Shown in pieces: positions 1 through 8,475 of a stretch of 64,000 nucleotides of DNA (position 1 is its first letter; each line of letters begins with the position of its first letter). The notes under the pieces are model-generated. The model ran no database searches. It was not told where the DNA came from and saw only the letters and a list, made by a program, of their open reading frames with translations. This DNA comes from Comamonadaceae bacterium (GTDB taxonomy: Bacteria > Pseudomonadota > Gammaproteobacteria > Burkholderiales > Burkholderiaceae_C). The translations under genes and the position numbers were made by a program. The stretch covers positions 1-64,000 of the forward strand of contig CANGPN010000002.1 of the NCBI GenBank assembly GCA_947456305.1, written 5' to 3'.

Positions 1-464
1 CCGTCAACAAAGTCATACTGCTCGGCAACTGCGGCCGCGACCCCGAAGTGCGTTATTTGCCCAGCGGCCAGGCCGTGGCCAATGTGTCCATCGCCACCAG
101 CAGCAAGCGCAAAGACAAAAACAGCGGCGAGATGGTGGAAGACACGCAATGGCACCGGGTCACGTTTTACGACCGGCTCGCCGAAATCGCCGGTGAATAT
201 GTGAAAAAAGGCCGCCCCATTTACGTGGAAGGCCGCTTGAAATACGGCGTTTACACCGACAAAACTACAGGCGTAGAAAAAAACACCGTCGACATCATCG
301 CCACCGAACTGCAATTGCTCGGCGGGCGCGAAGGCATGGGCGCACCCGCAGGTGAAGACGGCGGCGCTCGCAGCGCACCCCGCGCATCAGCACCCGCAGC
401 GGCCAAAGCACCGGCAGCGGCGAAGTCCGGGTTTGATGACATGGATGACGATATTCCGTTTTAA
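1..464 (+). CDS. ssb: Single-stranded DNA-binding protein, 5' end cut by window
   Basis: Binds single-stranded DNA during replication, repair and recombination and recruits partner proteins. The reading frame is open from base 3; the first visible residues are VNKVILLGNCGRDPEVRYLP, the start of the OB fold, so only a few N-terminal residues are missing. The OB fold covers about the first 110 visible residues (IYVEGRLKYGVYTDK is the late strand region). An Ala/Gly/Pro-rich linker follows, then the acidic partner-binding tip DDMDDDIPF. About 153 residues are visible, close to normal for a betaproteobacterial SSB. A good terminator follows directly, so this is the end of its transcript. Confidence 0.97.
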   Translation, partial: VNKVILLGNCGRDPEVRYLPSGQAVANVSIATSSKRKDKNSGEMVEDTQWHRVTFYDRLAEIAGEYVKKGRPIYVEGRLKYGVYTDKTTGVEKNTVDIIATELQLLGGREGMGAPAGEDGGARSAPRASAPAAAKAPAAAKSGFDDMDDDIPF

Positions 465-492
465 AACTCGAATTGGTTTGCTCACGTAAATC

Positions 493-527
493 AAAAGCCC
501 CAAGTGGTCGTCATTTGGGGCTTTTTT
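493..527 (+). terminator. Rho-independent terminator after ssb
   Basis: AAAAGCCCCAA and TTTGGGGCTTTTTT form a GC-rich stem followed by a T-run 29 bases after the ssb stop codon. The A-run on the left gives a T-run on the other strand, so it may also stop transcripts from the minus-strand nuclease gene. Confidence 0.85.
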
Positions 528-576
528 CATTTACTGCTTTATTTTTGGCTAATTCTGTATGAGTCGCCAATAAAAA

Positions 577-1482
577 TCAGAGTACATCTTTAAAAGATTG
601 TTCGATGAGGCTGATGACATCATCTAACTCTGCTGCACTTTTGAGATACACCTTTCTGTCCAATGTCCAGTTATATCCTTCTGAAATTTTCTCGACCATA
701 TTTTTAGGATCAGAATATTCGAATGGCCGCATAAAAATCTTCAAACCACTTTTGTTGATATGAACCTCTGCAAAGTTCTTCGAACGGCGGTAGGCCACGT
801 AAAGTGAAGTCGGTTTTTCCTCAACACTTTCGTCTAAGGCCATGATTCGCTCCCGAAGCTGGCCAAACAGCTCCTTAGTTTCAGGTGAACCTTTAGTCAG
901 CAGTGCTTCAACAGAGATTGTCTTATCCTCATTCTGATGCTTTTGCGCGTCCTTTTGATGCGCCTCGGTAGTTATTGTTCCGCCTTCCGCTAAGTGAACA
1001 GGCTCTAACGAAAATACATTGTTGTCGTAGTACCTATAACGCATCAATTCAATCCGCAGCGGAACAACCTCGGCTGTATCAATATCGAATTTGCTAAATG
1101 ATTCGGCTATACAAATAACCCTTGGATTGTTCCAATCAAGTTGAACTTTTTTAGCTGCTTCTGTTCCTAATTTGTCTTGAATCAGCTTTTCAAAGAAGCC
1201 TGGCTTCTGTGACTTCAGCCATTTCAAATAGGATAAGGACTGGTTAATGACGTTATCGTTCTTGTTACGCTTGTATTCAATGATGACTGGGGCCCCGCTA
1301 TCGTCCACGGCCAAAGTATCAATGCGGCCTCCAAACGTGGTCGTGTACTCGCTGTCTAAAAACGCCATATCTAAAACTTCTGACAGATTGGCTTCTACCA
1401 ATTGCTGAAGTGTCTTTTCCTTGTCGAGTTGTAAAACCTTGAGCTTTTTGAGCTTAGCGCCGACTATTTGAAAAATTGGCAT
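577..1482 (-). CDS. PD-(D/E)XK nuclease-like protein with DUF5655-type C-terminus
   Basis: 301 residues. The N-terminal half has the layout of a PD-(D/E)XK nuclease: D55 in GGRIDTLAV, then E69-x-K71 in VIIEYKRN, then a QSLSYL helix. This resembles the DUF91/NucS-like nuclease fold. The C-terminal 110 residues (YRRSKNFAEVHINKSGLKIF to the end) resemble the DUF5655 domain. A nuclease role, perhaps in DNA repair or defence, is inferred from the motif only; the substrate is unknown. The ATG at 1482 has an AAGG ribosome-binding site 8 bases upstream. The gene stands alone, is AT-richer than ssb next to it and is flanked by a gene-poor stretch, which suggests an acquired gene. Confidence 0.75.
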   Translation of the reverse strand: MPIFQIVGAKLKKLKVLQLDKEKTLQQLVEANLSEVLDMAFLDSEYTTTFGGRIDTLAVDDSGAPVIIEYKRNKNDNVINQSLSYLKWLKSQKPGFFEKLIQDKLGTEAAKKVQLDWNNPRVICIAESFSKFDIDTAEVVPLRIELMRYRYYDNNVFSLEPVHLAEGGTITTEAHQKDAQKHQNEDKTISVEALLTKGSPETKELFGQLRERIMALDESVEEKPTSLYVAYRRSKNFAEVHINKSGLKIFMRPFEYSDPKNMVEKISEGYNWTLDRKVYLKSAAELDDVISLIEQSFKDVL

Positions 1483-2169
1483 ATAGGTACCTTTATTGTT
1501 TTTTGATATAGCTATTTATACCTCAATAAATATAATTAAATATCTAATAATGTTTTGTTTCATATTATTTTTTGGGATTTCTGCTGCATTTTTTTACTCT
1601 ATCTGCTTCAAGTCAATGCTTATCACCGGCTTCGAAACATTGGAGAGACTATCCCCAACGTTATTTCAAATTGACTTCAATTTTCAGCAAGCACAAACAA
1701 CCCTCCTCCGCCCTCCAAAAGCAAACGGATTCAAACACTCCCTGCGCCAAAACATGGCACTTTCCACGTCGCTCAATTTCGCTGCAACGCAAACCGCTTG
1801 CCATTCGTTTTGAATCAATCTCACTTGATGGTTCACGATAGCCATCTCGTCTTTCTAGGCTAATAAAAACGAAGGAGTCGCTGCAATGCAAGTGACCAAG
1901 TGACCAAGTGACCAAGTGACTGCTTCGGTCCCGGCCATGAAACAACAAGGCTTGCGATGCCTGCTGGCCTGCGAGGGATTGCGGGCAAATGTCATAAGCA
2001 GGCGTTAAAGCCAACTGTTTTCAAACCCAAAACGCTGCATGGTTGCGGATGTGGTCAAAGGTGTTGCCGCAAATAATTGAGACGCAAGTACTTCTGCATC
2101 TTCGCTTCTTGCAGCATAAATTCAAATGTTGTCCGTGTTTAACGCGTGTTGCCCTTTAGTGCAAATTCA
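1483..2169. other. Gene-poor intergenic stretch of 687 bases
   Basis: No convincing gene. The first 80 bases are very AT-rich and probably hold the promoter of the minus-strand nuclease gene. The rest has short open frames on both strands (1572-1841 plus, 1661-2014 minus) without recognisable domains, good ribosome-binding sites or normal protein composition. An 8-bp tandem repeat lies at 1889-1920. The stretch could be a decayed gene or a dispersed intergenic repeat. Confidence 0.5.
1889..1920 (+). repeat. Four tandem copies of CAAGTGAC
   Basis: Four exact, uninterrupted copies of the 8-mer CAAGTGAC. Because 8 is not a multiple of 3, copy-number change would shift any frame crossing it. That argues against the local open frames being genes and for a slippage-prone spacer. 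Confidence 0.9.
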
Positions 2170-3318
2170 TCACCCTGACAGCAGTTCAACATACGCTTGA
2201 TAGCTGTAGGTTCTGTTCTTTTTCTGACCCGTCATTTCAACCACAAGGCCAAGTTCTTCGAGCAATTTGACCGCCGCAGTGGCAGTGGGAAAACTGGTGT
2301 CGAGTTGCTGGCGAACCATCTCGATGGTGAAGCGAGGCATCATGGGCAGCATTTCAAACAAACGGTAACTGGCCTGGCCGGTTTTCGAAGACTGCAACAC
2401 CCGCTTGCGATCGGCGGAAATCAAACTCGCCACCTTAATGATGTTTTGTTCGGCATCCCCGGCAGCCACAGTCACCCCCTCTAAAAAGAAACTCACCCAA
2501 GACTCCCAATCCCCTTCGGTACGAATGGCCGACAGTCGACGGTAATACTCGGATTGGTGTTGCTTTAAATAGCCGCTGAGATACATCAACGGCTCTGCCA
2601 GCAGGCCCCAATGTTCGAACAGGGCCGCGATCAGCAAACGACCTATTCTGCCGTTGCCATCTAAAAACGGATGAATGGTTTCAAACTGAGCGTGAATAAG
2701 CGCCACCCTGACCATAGGCGGCAAGTCGGCATCCGCATCATGGATAAATCGCTCCAGATCTGCCAGCAATATAGGCACATGCTCTGGCGCAGGCGGAACA
2801 AATACTGCATTGCCTGGCCGTGTGCCGCCAATCCAATTTTGTGATCGACGCAGTTCGCCTGGTTGCTTGCCCGCACCTCTGACGCCATTCAGAAGCAAGC
2901 GATGGGCATCGCACAACAAACGCACGCTGATAGGTAAGCCTTTCGGGTCGCGCAACTGCGATTGAACCCAACGAAAAGCCCGCAGGTAATTGCTCACCTC
3001 CTCCACATCATCGGCGTTGCTGACCTTGATGCCCGCCTCTTCATCAAACAAGTCAGTCAGGCTGGCTTGTGTGCCCTCAATTTGAGATGTCAACAATGCT
3101 TCCTTGCGGATGGCGCTGTAAAGCAGCCAGTCCACCGAAGGCACCAAGCCCGACACGCCAACCAGGCGCGCCAGCGCCAATTCGGCTTGGTGATTGCGGT
3201 GTTCATACGCCATAGGGGACAAGGCCGGATCTTTAGGCGGCAAGGCATAAGGCACAAACGACCGCACAGACTCGCCCAAAGTCGTTGAAATAGCGTAGGT
3301 TCCGGTTTCTCGGCGCAT
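2170..3318 (-). CDS. Fic family AMPylase-type protein with C-terminal winged helix
   Basis: 382 residues. The Fic core has the full catalytic motif HPFLDGNGRIGR (H216 to R227), the signature of enzymes that transfer AMP or related groups from nucleotides to protein hydroxyls. The N-terminal part carries TSQIEG (residues 77-82), matching the class II inhibitory helix [S/T]xxxE[G/N], so activity is probably held in check within the protein. The last 60 residues (FTIEMVRQQLDTSFPTATAA and onward) look like a winged helix-turn-helix. Together with the palindrome over its promoter this suggests it regulates its own gene. It is a single-gene locus; the target protein cannot be told from sequence. 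Confidence 0.9.
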   Translation of the reverse strand: MRRETGTYAISTTLGESVRSFVPYALPPKDPALSPMAYEHRNHQAELALARLVGVSGLVPSVDWLLYSAIRKEALLTSQIEGTQASLTDLFDEEAGIKVSNADDVEEVSNYLRAFRWVQSQLRDPKGLPISVRLLCDAHRLLLNGVRGAGKQPGELRRSQNWIGGTRPGNAVFVPPAPEHVPILLADLERFIHDADADLPPMVRVALIHAQFETIHPFLDGNGRIGRLLIAALFEHWGLLAEPLMYLSGYLKQHQSEYYRRLSAIRTEGDWESWVSFFLEGVTVAAGDAEQNIIKVASLISADRKRVLQSSKTGQASYRLFEMLPMMPRFTIEMVRQQLDTSFPTATAAVKLLEELGLVVEMTGQKKNRTYSYQAYVELLSG

Positions 3319-3342
3319 TGAAAGCTTGCTTAAATGAAAGTG

Positions 3343-3376
3343 TTCAAATTAAACCATCCTTTAATTTGAACGGCAA
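3343..3376 (-). promoter_or_regulatory. fic promoter overlapped by 11-bp inverted repeat operator
   Basis: On the minus strand TTGCCG (3376-3371) and TTTAAT (3353-3348) are separated by 17 bases, a plausible sigma-70 promoter. A perfect inverted repeat, TTCAAATTAAA (3343-3353) and TTTAATTTGAA (3360-3370) with a 6-base spacer, covers the spacer and the -10 box. A third half-site, TTTAATTTGA, lies at 3391-3400. Repression by the winged-helix domain of the Fic protein itself is the simplest reading. Confidence 0.65.
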
Positions 3377-3435
3377 GTATGAAAGCAATCTTTAATTTGA
3401 GACCCTGAGAGCCACGATAAAAGTCTGGTCACCCC

Positions 3436-4524
3436 TCACAGCACCTGCGCAATCGCCTTGCCCACATCCTTGGTCTTGGCCGTCCCGCCAATATCCGGCG
3501 TTTTGGGCGCGCCGCTTTTCGGGTCCAGCACTTTTTCAATCGCCGCCAGCACCGCATCGTGTGCGTCTTTGTGGCCGAGAAATTCCAGCATCATGGCGCC
3601 GGACCAAATTTGCCCGATGGGGTTGGCAATGCCTTTGCCCGCAATGTCGGGGGCAGACCCGTGCACCGGTTCGAACAGCGACGGGAACACGCGGTCGGGG
3701 TTGAGGTTGGCACTGGGCGCAATGCCAATCGTGCCGGTACACGCGGGCCCGAGGTCGCTCAGTATGTCGCCAAACAAATTGCTGGCCACCACCACGTCAA
3801 AAAAGTCGGGGCGCTGCACAAAATGCGCGGTAAGAATGTCGATATGGAATTTATCCAAGCGTATGTCGGGGTAGGCTTTGGCCATCTCGGCCACACGCTC
3901 GTCCCAGTACGGCATGGTGATGGCAATGCCATTGGACTTTGTCGCGCTGGTCAAATGTTTTTTCGGGCGGGTTTGGGCCAGCTCGAACGCAAACTTCAAC
4001 ACGCGGTCCACACCAATGCGCGTCATCACGCTTTCTTGCATGACTATTTCGCGCTGCGTGCCTTGGAACATGCGCCCGCCTATGCTGGAGTATTCGCCCT
4101 CGGTGTTTTCGCGCACGATGTACATGTCGATCTCACCCGGCTGGCGCGGCGTGCCGTCGCGGCGCACCACCGGCGCGATGATGCCGGGCATCAGCCGCGC
4201 AGGGCGCAAATTGATGTACTGGTCAAACTCACGCCGAAACAGCAGCAGCGAGCCCCAGAGCGAAATATGGTCGGGGATTTTGTCGGGCATACCGACCGCG
4301 CCGAAGAAGATGGCGTCGTGCCCGCCGATCTGTTCTTTCCAATCGTCGGGCAGCATTTGCCCGTGCTTTTCAAAATAGTTCCAGCTGGAAAAATCGAAAT
4401 GGTCAAACTGCAAGTCGATGCCGAATTTGCGCGCCGCCGCGTCTAACACCAGCAAGCCTTCGGGCATGACTTCGGTGCCTATGCCGTCTCCGGCGATAAC
4501 GGCGATGCGGTGTGTGCGGGCCAT
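3436..4524 (-). CDS. Tartrate dehydrogenase / D-malate dehydrogenase family
   Basis: 362 residues, member of the isocitrate/isopropylmalate dehydrogenase superfamily: NAD-dependent oxidation (and decarboxylation) of D-malate or tartrate. Seen: N-terminal AVIAGDGIGTEV nucleotide/substrate region, EFDQYINLRPARLMPG and IVRENTEGEYSSIGG, the arginine-rich substrate loop typical of the tartrate/D-malate branch, the metal-binding SNLFGDILSDL, and the NAD-type FEPVHGSAPDIAGKG. The ATG at 4524 has AAGGAG 6 bases upstream and is preferred over an in-frame TTG at 4542. LeuB is less likely because of the DQYINLRP motif. It is followed by no partner gene. Confidence 0.88.
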   Translation of the reverse strand: MARTHRIAVIAGDGIGTEVMPEGLLVLDAAARKFGIDLQFDHFDFSSWNYFEKHGQMLPDDWKEQIGGHDAIFFGAVGMPDKIPDHISLWGSLLLFRREFDQYINLRPARLMPGIIAPVVRRDGTPRQPGEIDMYIVRENTEGEYSSIGGRMFQGTQREIVMQESVMTRIGVDRVLKFAFELAQTRPKKHLTSATKSNGIAITMPYWDERVAEMAKAYPDIRLDKFHIDILTAHFVQRPDFFDVVVASNLFGDILSDLGPACTGTIGIAPSANLNPDRVFPSLFEPVHGSAPDIAGKGIANPIGQIWSGAMMLEFLGHKDAHDAVLAAIEKVLDPKSGAPKTPDIGGTAKTKDVGKAIAQVL

Positions 4525-4617
4525 GGCTGCTCCTTGTGTCAAAGATGTTTCGCTACCTTGCGTGGCAAGTGTTGCGCATCTTCCCAGAAATTTGTCTCGA
4601 TTTCCCCGGCGCTGTCT

Positions 4618-6150
4618 TCAGGGTTTCAACGGCATTCTGAAATGCATGGCCTGCATCACATGCGCATGTTCAATCTCGTCGGCCTGGGCCAAGTCGGCAA
4701 TGGTTTGCGCCACCCGCAGCACACGGTGCACGGCCCGCGCCGACCAGCCATATCGAGCTGCTTGCTGCTGCACGAGTTGCTGCGCCTGCGCTTGCAGCTT
4801 GAGGGTTTGCAACTGGGCCGCGCTCAAGGCGTGGTTGCTGACGCCTTGACGCTTCACCGCCCGTTCATGCGCAGCCTGACACCGCGCCTGCACCACAGCG
4901 CTGCGCTCGCCAAGCGGCGCCTGCATCAACATCTCTGGCGGCAGCGCAGGCACATGCACTTGCATGTCGATGCGGTCCAGCAGCGGCCCGCTGAGTTTTC
5001 CTTGGTAACGCTGTATCTGTTCAGGCGCACAGCGGCAGGCCGGTTGCGACGCACCGAGGTATCCGCAAGGACAGGGGTTCATGGCGGCTATCAATTGAAA
5101 GCGGGCCGGAAACTCGGCCTGGTGCTTGGCCCGCGACAAGGTGATGCGACCGTTTTCCAAGGGCTCGCGCAAGGCCTCCAAAGCCAACCTTGAAAACTCG
5201 GGCAACTCATCCAAAAACAGCAAGCCGTGATGCGCCAATGAAATTTCGCCCGGCCTGGGCGGTGCACCGCCGCCGACCAATGCCGCCATGGTGGCGCTGT
5301 GGTGCGGGTGCCGGTACGCCGGTCTGGCCCATCGCAAGGGTTGAAACTGCCCGGCCAGACTGAGCATGGCCGCAGACTCCAACGCCTGTTGCTGGCTCAG
5401 CGCAGGCAACAACCCTGCCAGACGTTGCGCCAGCATGGATTTACCGCTGCCAGGCGGCCCGATCATCAGCAAGCTGTGCCCACCTGCTGCCGCAATTTCC
5501 AGCGCCCGCTTCGGTCCGGCTTGTCCGCGCACATCCTGCAAATCAGTCTCAATGTCGCTTTCAACGGCTGCACCACGCGTACCGGGCAACACCCGCGACC
5601 AACCGCTGTTGTCTTGCTGGGGGCCTTGTCCGGGCAAGGCAAACGCTTGCGCGACATCCCGCAAATGCGCGGCCCGGTAAACACGTGCATCTGGTAGCAA
5701 TGCCGCTTCTTCTGCGCTGTGCGGCGGCAGCACCCAAGCCAGGTGTTTGTTTTGCTGGTAATGGCCCAGCGCCATGGCCAACGCGCCGCGCACCGGCCTG
5801 AGTTCGCCGGACAACGACAACTCGCCCGCGAACACGTGTTGCTGCACGGCCTGCGCATCGATTTGTTCGCTGGCAGCCAAGATGCCCACGGCGATGGGTA
5901 AATCAAAGCGGCCAGACTCTTTGGGTAGATCCGCCGGGGCCAAGTTGACGATGATGCGTTTGTTGCTGGGAAACTCCAGCCCGCTATTTAATATGGCTGA
6001 GCGCACCCGCTCGCGCGCTTCTCGAACCTCTGTATCCGCCAGACCGACCAGCGAGAAGTTGGGCAGGCCGTTGGCCAGATGCACTTCGACCGTGACCGAT
6101 GGTGCGTTTGAGCCCAAAACCGTGCAGGTGTGAATTTGCGCATACCCCAT
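4618..6150 (-). CDS. comM: YifB/ComM family Mg-chelatase-like AAA+ ATPase
   Basis: 510 residues from ATG 6150. ComM is a hexameric branch-migration helicase that helps integrate incoming DNA during natural transformation. Seen: an N-terminal Lon-protease-like domain (GLPNFSLVGLADTEV), Walker A GPPGSGKS near residue 231, Walker B LLFLDELPEF, the cysteine-containing MNPCPCGYLG loop, and a C-terminal Mg-chelatase helical domain. An in-frame start 21 bases upstream would add MAERETS, not seen in relatives. It is divergent from glnK-amtB, a common arrangement in Burkholderiales. Confidence 0.93.
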   Translation of the reverse strand: MGYAQIHTCTVLGSNAPSVTVEVHLANGLPNFSLVGLADTEVREARERVRSAILNSGLEFPSNKRIIVNLAPADLPKESGRFDLPIAVGILAASEQIDAQAVQQHVFAGELSLSGELRPVRGALAMALGHYQQNKHLAWVLPPHSAEEAALLPDARVYRAAHLRDVAQAFALPGQGPQQDNSGWSRVLPGTRGAAVESDIETDLQDVRGQAGPKRALEIAAAGGHSLLMIGPPGSGKSMLAQRLAGLLPALSQQQALESAAMLSLAGQFQPLRWARPAYRHPHHSATMAALVGGGAPPRPGEISLAHHGLLFLDELPEFSRLALEALREPLENGRITLSRAKHQAEFPARFQLIAAMNPCPCGYLGASQPACRCAPEQIQRYQGKLSGPLLDRIDMQVHVPALPPEMLMQAPLGERSAVVQARCQAAHERAVKRQGVSNHALSAAQLQTLKLQAQAQQLVQQQAARYGWSARAVHRVLRVAQTIADLAQADEIEHAHVMQAMHFRMPLKP

Positions 6151-6284
6151 GGATGTTTCCCGTTCTGCCAATATTCCCCGTGTCGGTGCGTTCTTGCACC
6201 GTTTATTGCCCTCAAATGGTGCGCGATTGGTCGTTTCTTCTAGCGCCCGCCCTTACAACGTGCGGTTTACATGGGAATTCTGCT

Positions 6285-6300
6285 TGGCACAGAGACTGCT
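6285..6300 (+). promoter_or_regulatory. Sigma-54 promoter of glnK-amtB
   Basis: TGGCACAGAGACTGCT has the -24 GG (6286-6287) and -12 GC (6298-6299) with exactly 10 bases between, matching TGGCAC-N5-TTGCT except for one base. It lies 75 bases before the glnK start. GCACC at 6196-6200 and GGTGC at 6218-6222, about 70-90 bases upstream, may be NtrC half-sites, though their 17-base spacing is wider than the usual site. Nitrogen-limitation control through NtrC is expected for glnK. Confidence 0.75.
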
Positions 6301-6347
6301 AAGAGGTACTTGCACTGCGTTTTTTTGAACGTCTTGATTTCACTTGA

Positions 6348-6713
<366 letters not shown>

Positions 6714-6735
6714 TTCTCGAATAAGGACACACACC

Positions 6736-8205
6736 ATGAAAAAACTTTTAGCCACGCTGGCCCTGGGCCTGGGTCTGGTTTTCGCCTCTGGCGTGACCAT
6801 GGCCGAAGACGCGCCCGCCAAACCTGCTGCCGCAGCTGTCACAGCTGATGCGCCCGCTGAAGCGCCTGCCGCTGCCGAAGCCGTCAAACCACCGGTGCCC
6901 AACAAAGGCGATACCGCCTGGATGACCGTCTCCACCATTCTGGTGATTCTCATGACCATCCCCGGTCTGGCCTTGTTCTACGGCGGCCTGGTCCGCTCGA
7001 AAAACATGTTGTCCGTGTTGATGCAAGTCTTTGTCGTCACCGCCATGATTTATGTGCTGTGGACGCTGTACGGCTACACCATCGCCTTTACCGGGTCCAA
7101 CCCGTTCTTCGGCTCGCTGGACAAGCTGTTCCTCAAAGGCATCACCCCTGACTCGGTAGCCGCCACCTTCAGTAAGCTGGTCTACATTCCCGAGTTGACA
7201 TTCGTCGCTTTCCAAGCCACTTTTGCAGCCATCACTTGCGCATTGATCGTCGGTTCATTTGCCGAGCGCATGAAGTTCTCTGCTGTGCTGTTGTTTTGCG
7301 CACTCTGGTTCACTTTCAGCTATTTGCCGGTCGCGCACATGGTCTGGTACTGGGACGGTCCTGATACCATCACAGATGCAGCTTCACTGGAAAAAGTCAC
7401 TGCCGCTGCAGGCTGGTTGTGGGCCAAAGGTGCACTCGACTTCGCAGGCGGCACCGTGGTGCACATCAACGCCGCTGTCGCCGGTTTGATCGGCGCTTAC
7501 ATGGTCGGCAAACGCATAGGCTACGGCAAAGAATCCATGGCACCTCACAGCCTGACATTGACCATGGTCGGTGCCGCACTGTTGTGGGTGGGCTGGTTCG
7601 GTTTCAACGCCGGTTCCAACCTGGAAGCCAACGGCACCGCAGCACTCGCCTTCATGAACACCTTGGTTGCAACAGCCATGGCCACACTCGCCTGGATGGC
7701 CGGTGAAGCACTGAGCAAAGGCAAAGCCTCTATGTTGGGCGCAGCATCCGGCGCAGTGGCCGGTCTGGTCGCCATCACACCGGCTTGCGGATTCGTCGGC
7801 CCCATGGGTGCCATCGTCATCGGTCTGGTGGCAGGACTGCTGTGTTTGTGGGGTGTCAACGGCTTGAAGCGCATGCTCGGCGCTGACGACACACTCGACG
7901 TGTTCGGTGTGCACGGTGTCGGCGGTATCGTCGGTGCCTTGTTGACCGGCGTGTTCGCTGCACCATCGCTTGGCGGCACCGGCATCTTTGACTATGTCGC
8001 CAACGCAGCCAGCCCTGACTATTCCATCGGTGGCCAAGTGTGGATTCAGTTGCAAGCCGTCATCACCACCATCGTCTGGTCAGGTGTGGTGTCTTTGATT
8101 GCTTACAAACTGGTGGATATCGTGATCGGTCTGCGCGTCAGCGAAGAAGAAGAACGCGAAGGCCTGGACATCAGCAGCCACGGCGAAACTGCGTATCACA
8201 GATAA
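6736..8205 (+). CDS. amtB: Ammonium transporter AmtB with signal peptide
   Basis: 489 residues from ATG 6736 (AAGGA 8 bases upstream). N-terminal signal peptide MKKLLATLALGLGLVFASG ending near AEDAPA, then an Ala/Pro-rich stretch, then 11 predicted membrane helices beginning at TAWMTVSTILVILMTIPGLA. Amt landmarks: GLALFYGGLVRSKN, the twin-histidine segments VVHINAAVAGL and FGVHGVGGIVG, and the C-terminal cytoplasmic tail with EEEEREGLDISSHGE that contacts GlnK. It conducts ammonium/ammonia into the cell under nitrogen limitation. Cotranscribed with glnK; a strong terminator follows. Confidence 0.96.
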   Translation: MKKLLATLALGLGLVFASGVTMAEDAPAKPAAAAVTADAPAEAPAAAEAVKPPVPNKGDTAWMTVSTILVILMTIPGLALFYGGLVRSKNMLSVLMQVFVVTAMIYVLWTLYGYTIAFTGSNPFFGSLDKLFLKGITPDSVAATFSKLVYIPELTFVAFQATFAAITCALIVGSFAERMKFSAVLLFCALWFTFSYLPVAHMVWYWDGPDTITDAASLEKVTAAAGWLWAKGALDFAGGTVVHINAAVAGLIGAYMVGKRIGYGKESMAPHSLTLTMVGAALLWVGWFGFNAGSNLEANGTAALAFMNTLVATAMATLAWMAGEALSKGKASMLGAASGAVAGLVAITPACGFVGPMGAIVIGLVAGLLCLWGVNGLKRMLGADDTLDVFGVHGVGGIVGALLTGVFAAPSLGGTGIFDYVANAASPDYSIGGQVWIQLQAVITTIVWSGVVSLIAYKLVDIVIGLRVSEEEEREGLDISSHGETAYHR

Positions 8206-8236
8206 CAATTCTTAGAGCACAACTAACACCTCTGAC

Positions 8237-8269
8237 AACCACCCGGTGAAAGCCGGGTGGTTTTTTTTC
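8237..8269 (+). terminator. Terminator of glnK-amtB
   Basis: AACCACCCGG (8237-8246) and CCGGGTGGTT (8253-8262) form a perfect 10-bp stem with a 6-base loop, followed by eight T. It is 31 bases after the amtB stop. Confidence 0.95.
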
Positions 8270-8345
8270 GTCTGCTGCAACTTAGGGCTCTTAGTCCTTA
8301 TTTATTTAATACTTGGTGCGACTGGATGTATTTTTTAGTTTGCGA

Positions 8346-8400
8346 TATTTTCCAAATATTGGATGTTTAATATATATTAAATCGAAATAGTTGGAAAATA
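8346..8400. repeat. Concentric nested palindromes upstream of AbiJ-like gene
   Basis: TATTTTCCAA (8346-8355) and TTGGAAAATA (8391-8400) are perfect 10-base inverted arms. Inside them, almost exactly centred, is the 16-base palindrome TTTAATATATATTAAA (8366-8381). The 55-base element is AT-rich and lies 75 bases before the ATG at 8476. It could be an operator, a leader hairpin or a small mobile-element remnant; no flanking target duplication is visible. Confidence 0.7.
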
Positions 8401-8475
8401 ATGTGACGATATCAAATCGTTTTGTCATTGAAGCGGCTACACATTCCATCAGATTTATAGCATCAAGTTAAGAAA

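Noticed and set aside
1496-1813. 105-codon plus-strand frame after the nuclease gene
   Set aside because: AT-rich promoter-like DNA, no ribosome site and no domain.
1661-2014. 117-codon minus-strand frame in the gene-poor stretch
   Set aside because: Odd composition, no good ribosome site, crosses an 8-base tandem repeat and matches no family I know; kept only as part of the intergenic stretch.
3559-4446. 295-codon open frame opposite the tartrate/D-malate dehydrogenase gene
   Set aside because: Antisense frame of a GC-rich gene; His/Arg-rich composition without domains, while the minus-strand frame is a clear enzyme.
6185-6223. NtrC-binding site upstream of glnK
   Set aside because: Half-sites are present but spacing is not the standard one; mentioned only under the sigma-54 promoter.
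7384-8055. 223-codon minus-strand frame opposite amtB
   Set aside because: Cys/His/Gln-rich shadow of AmtB codons; no recognisable domain.
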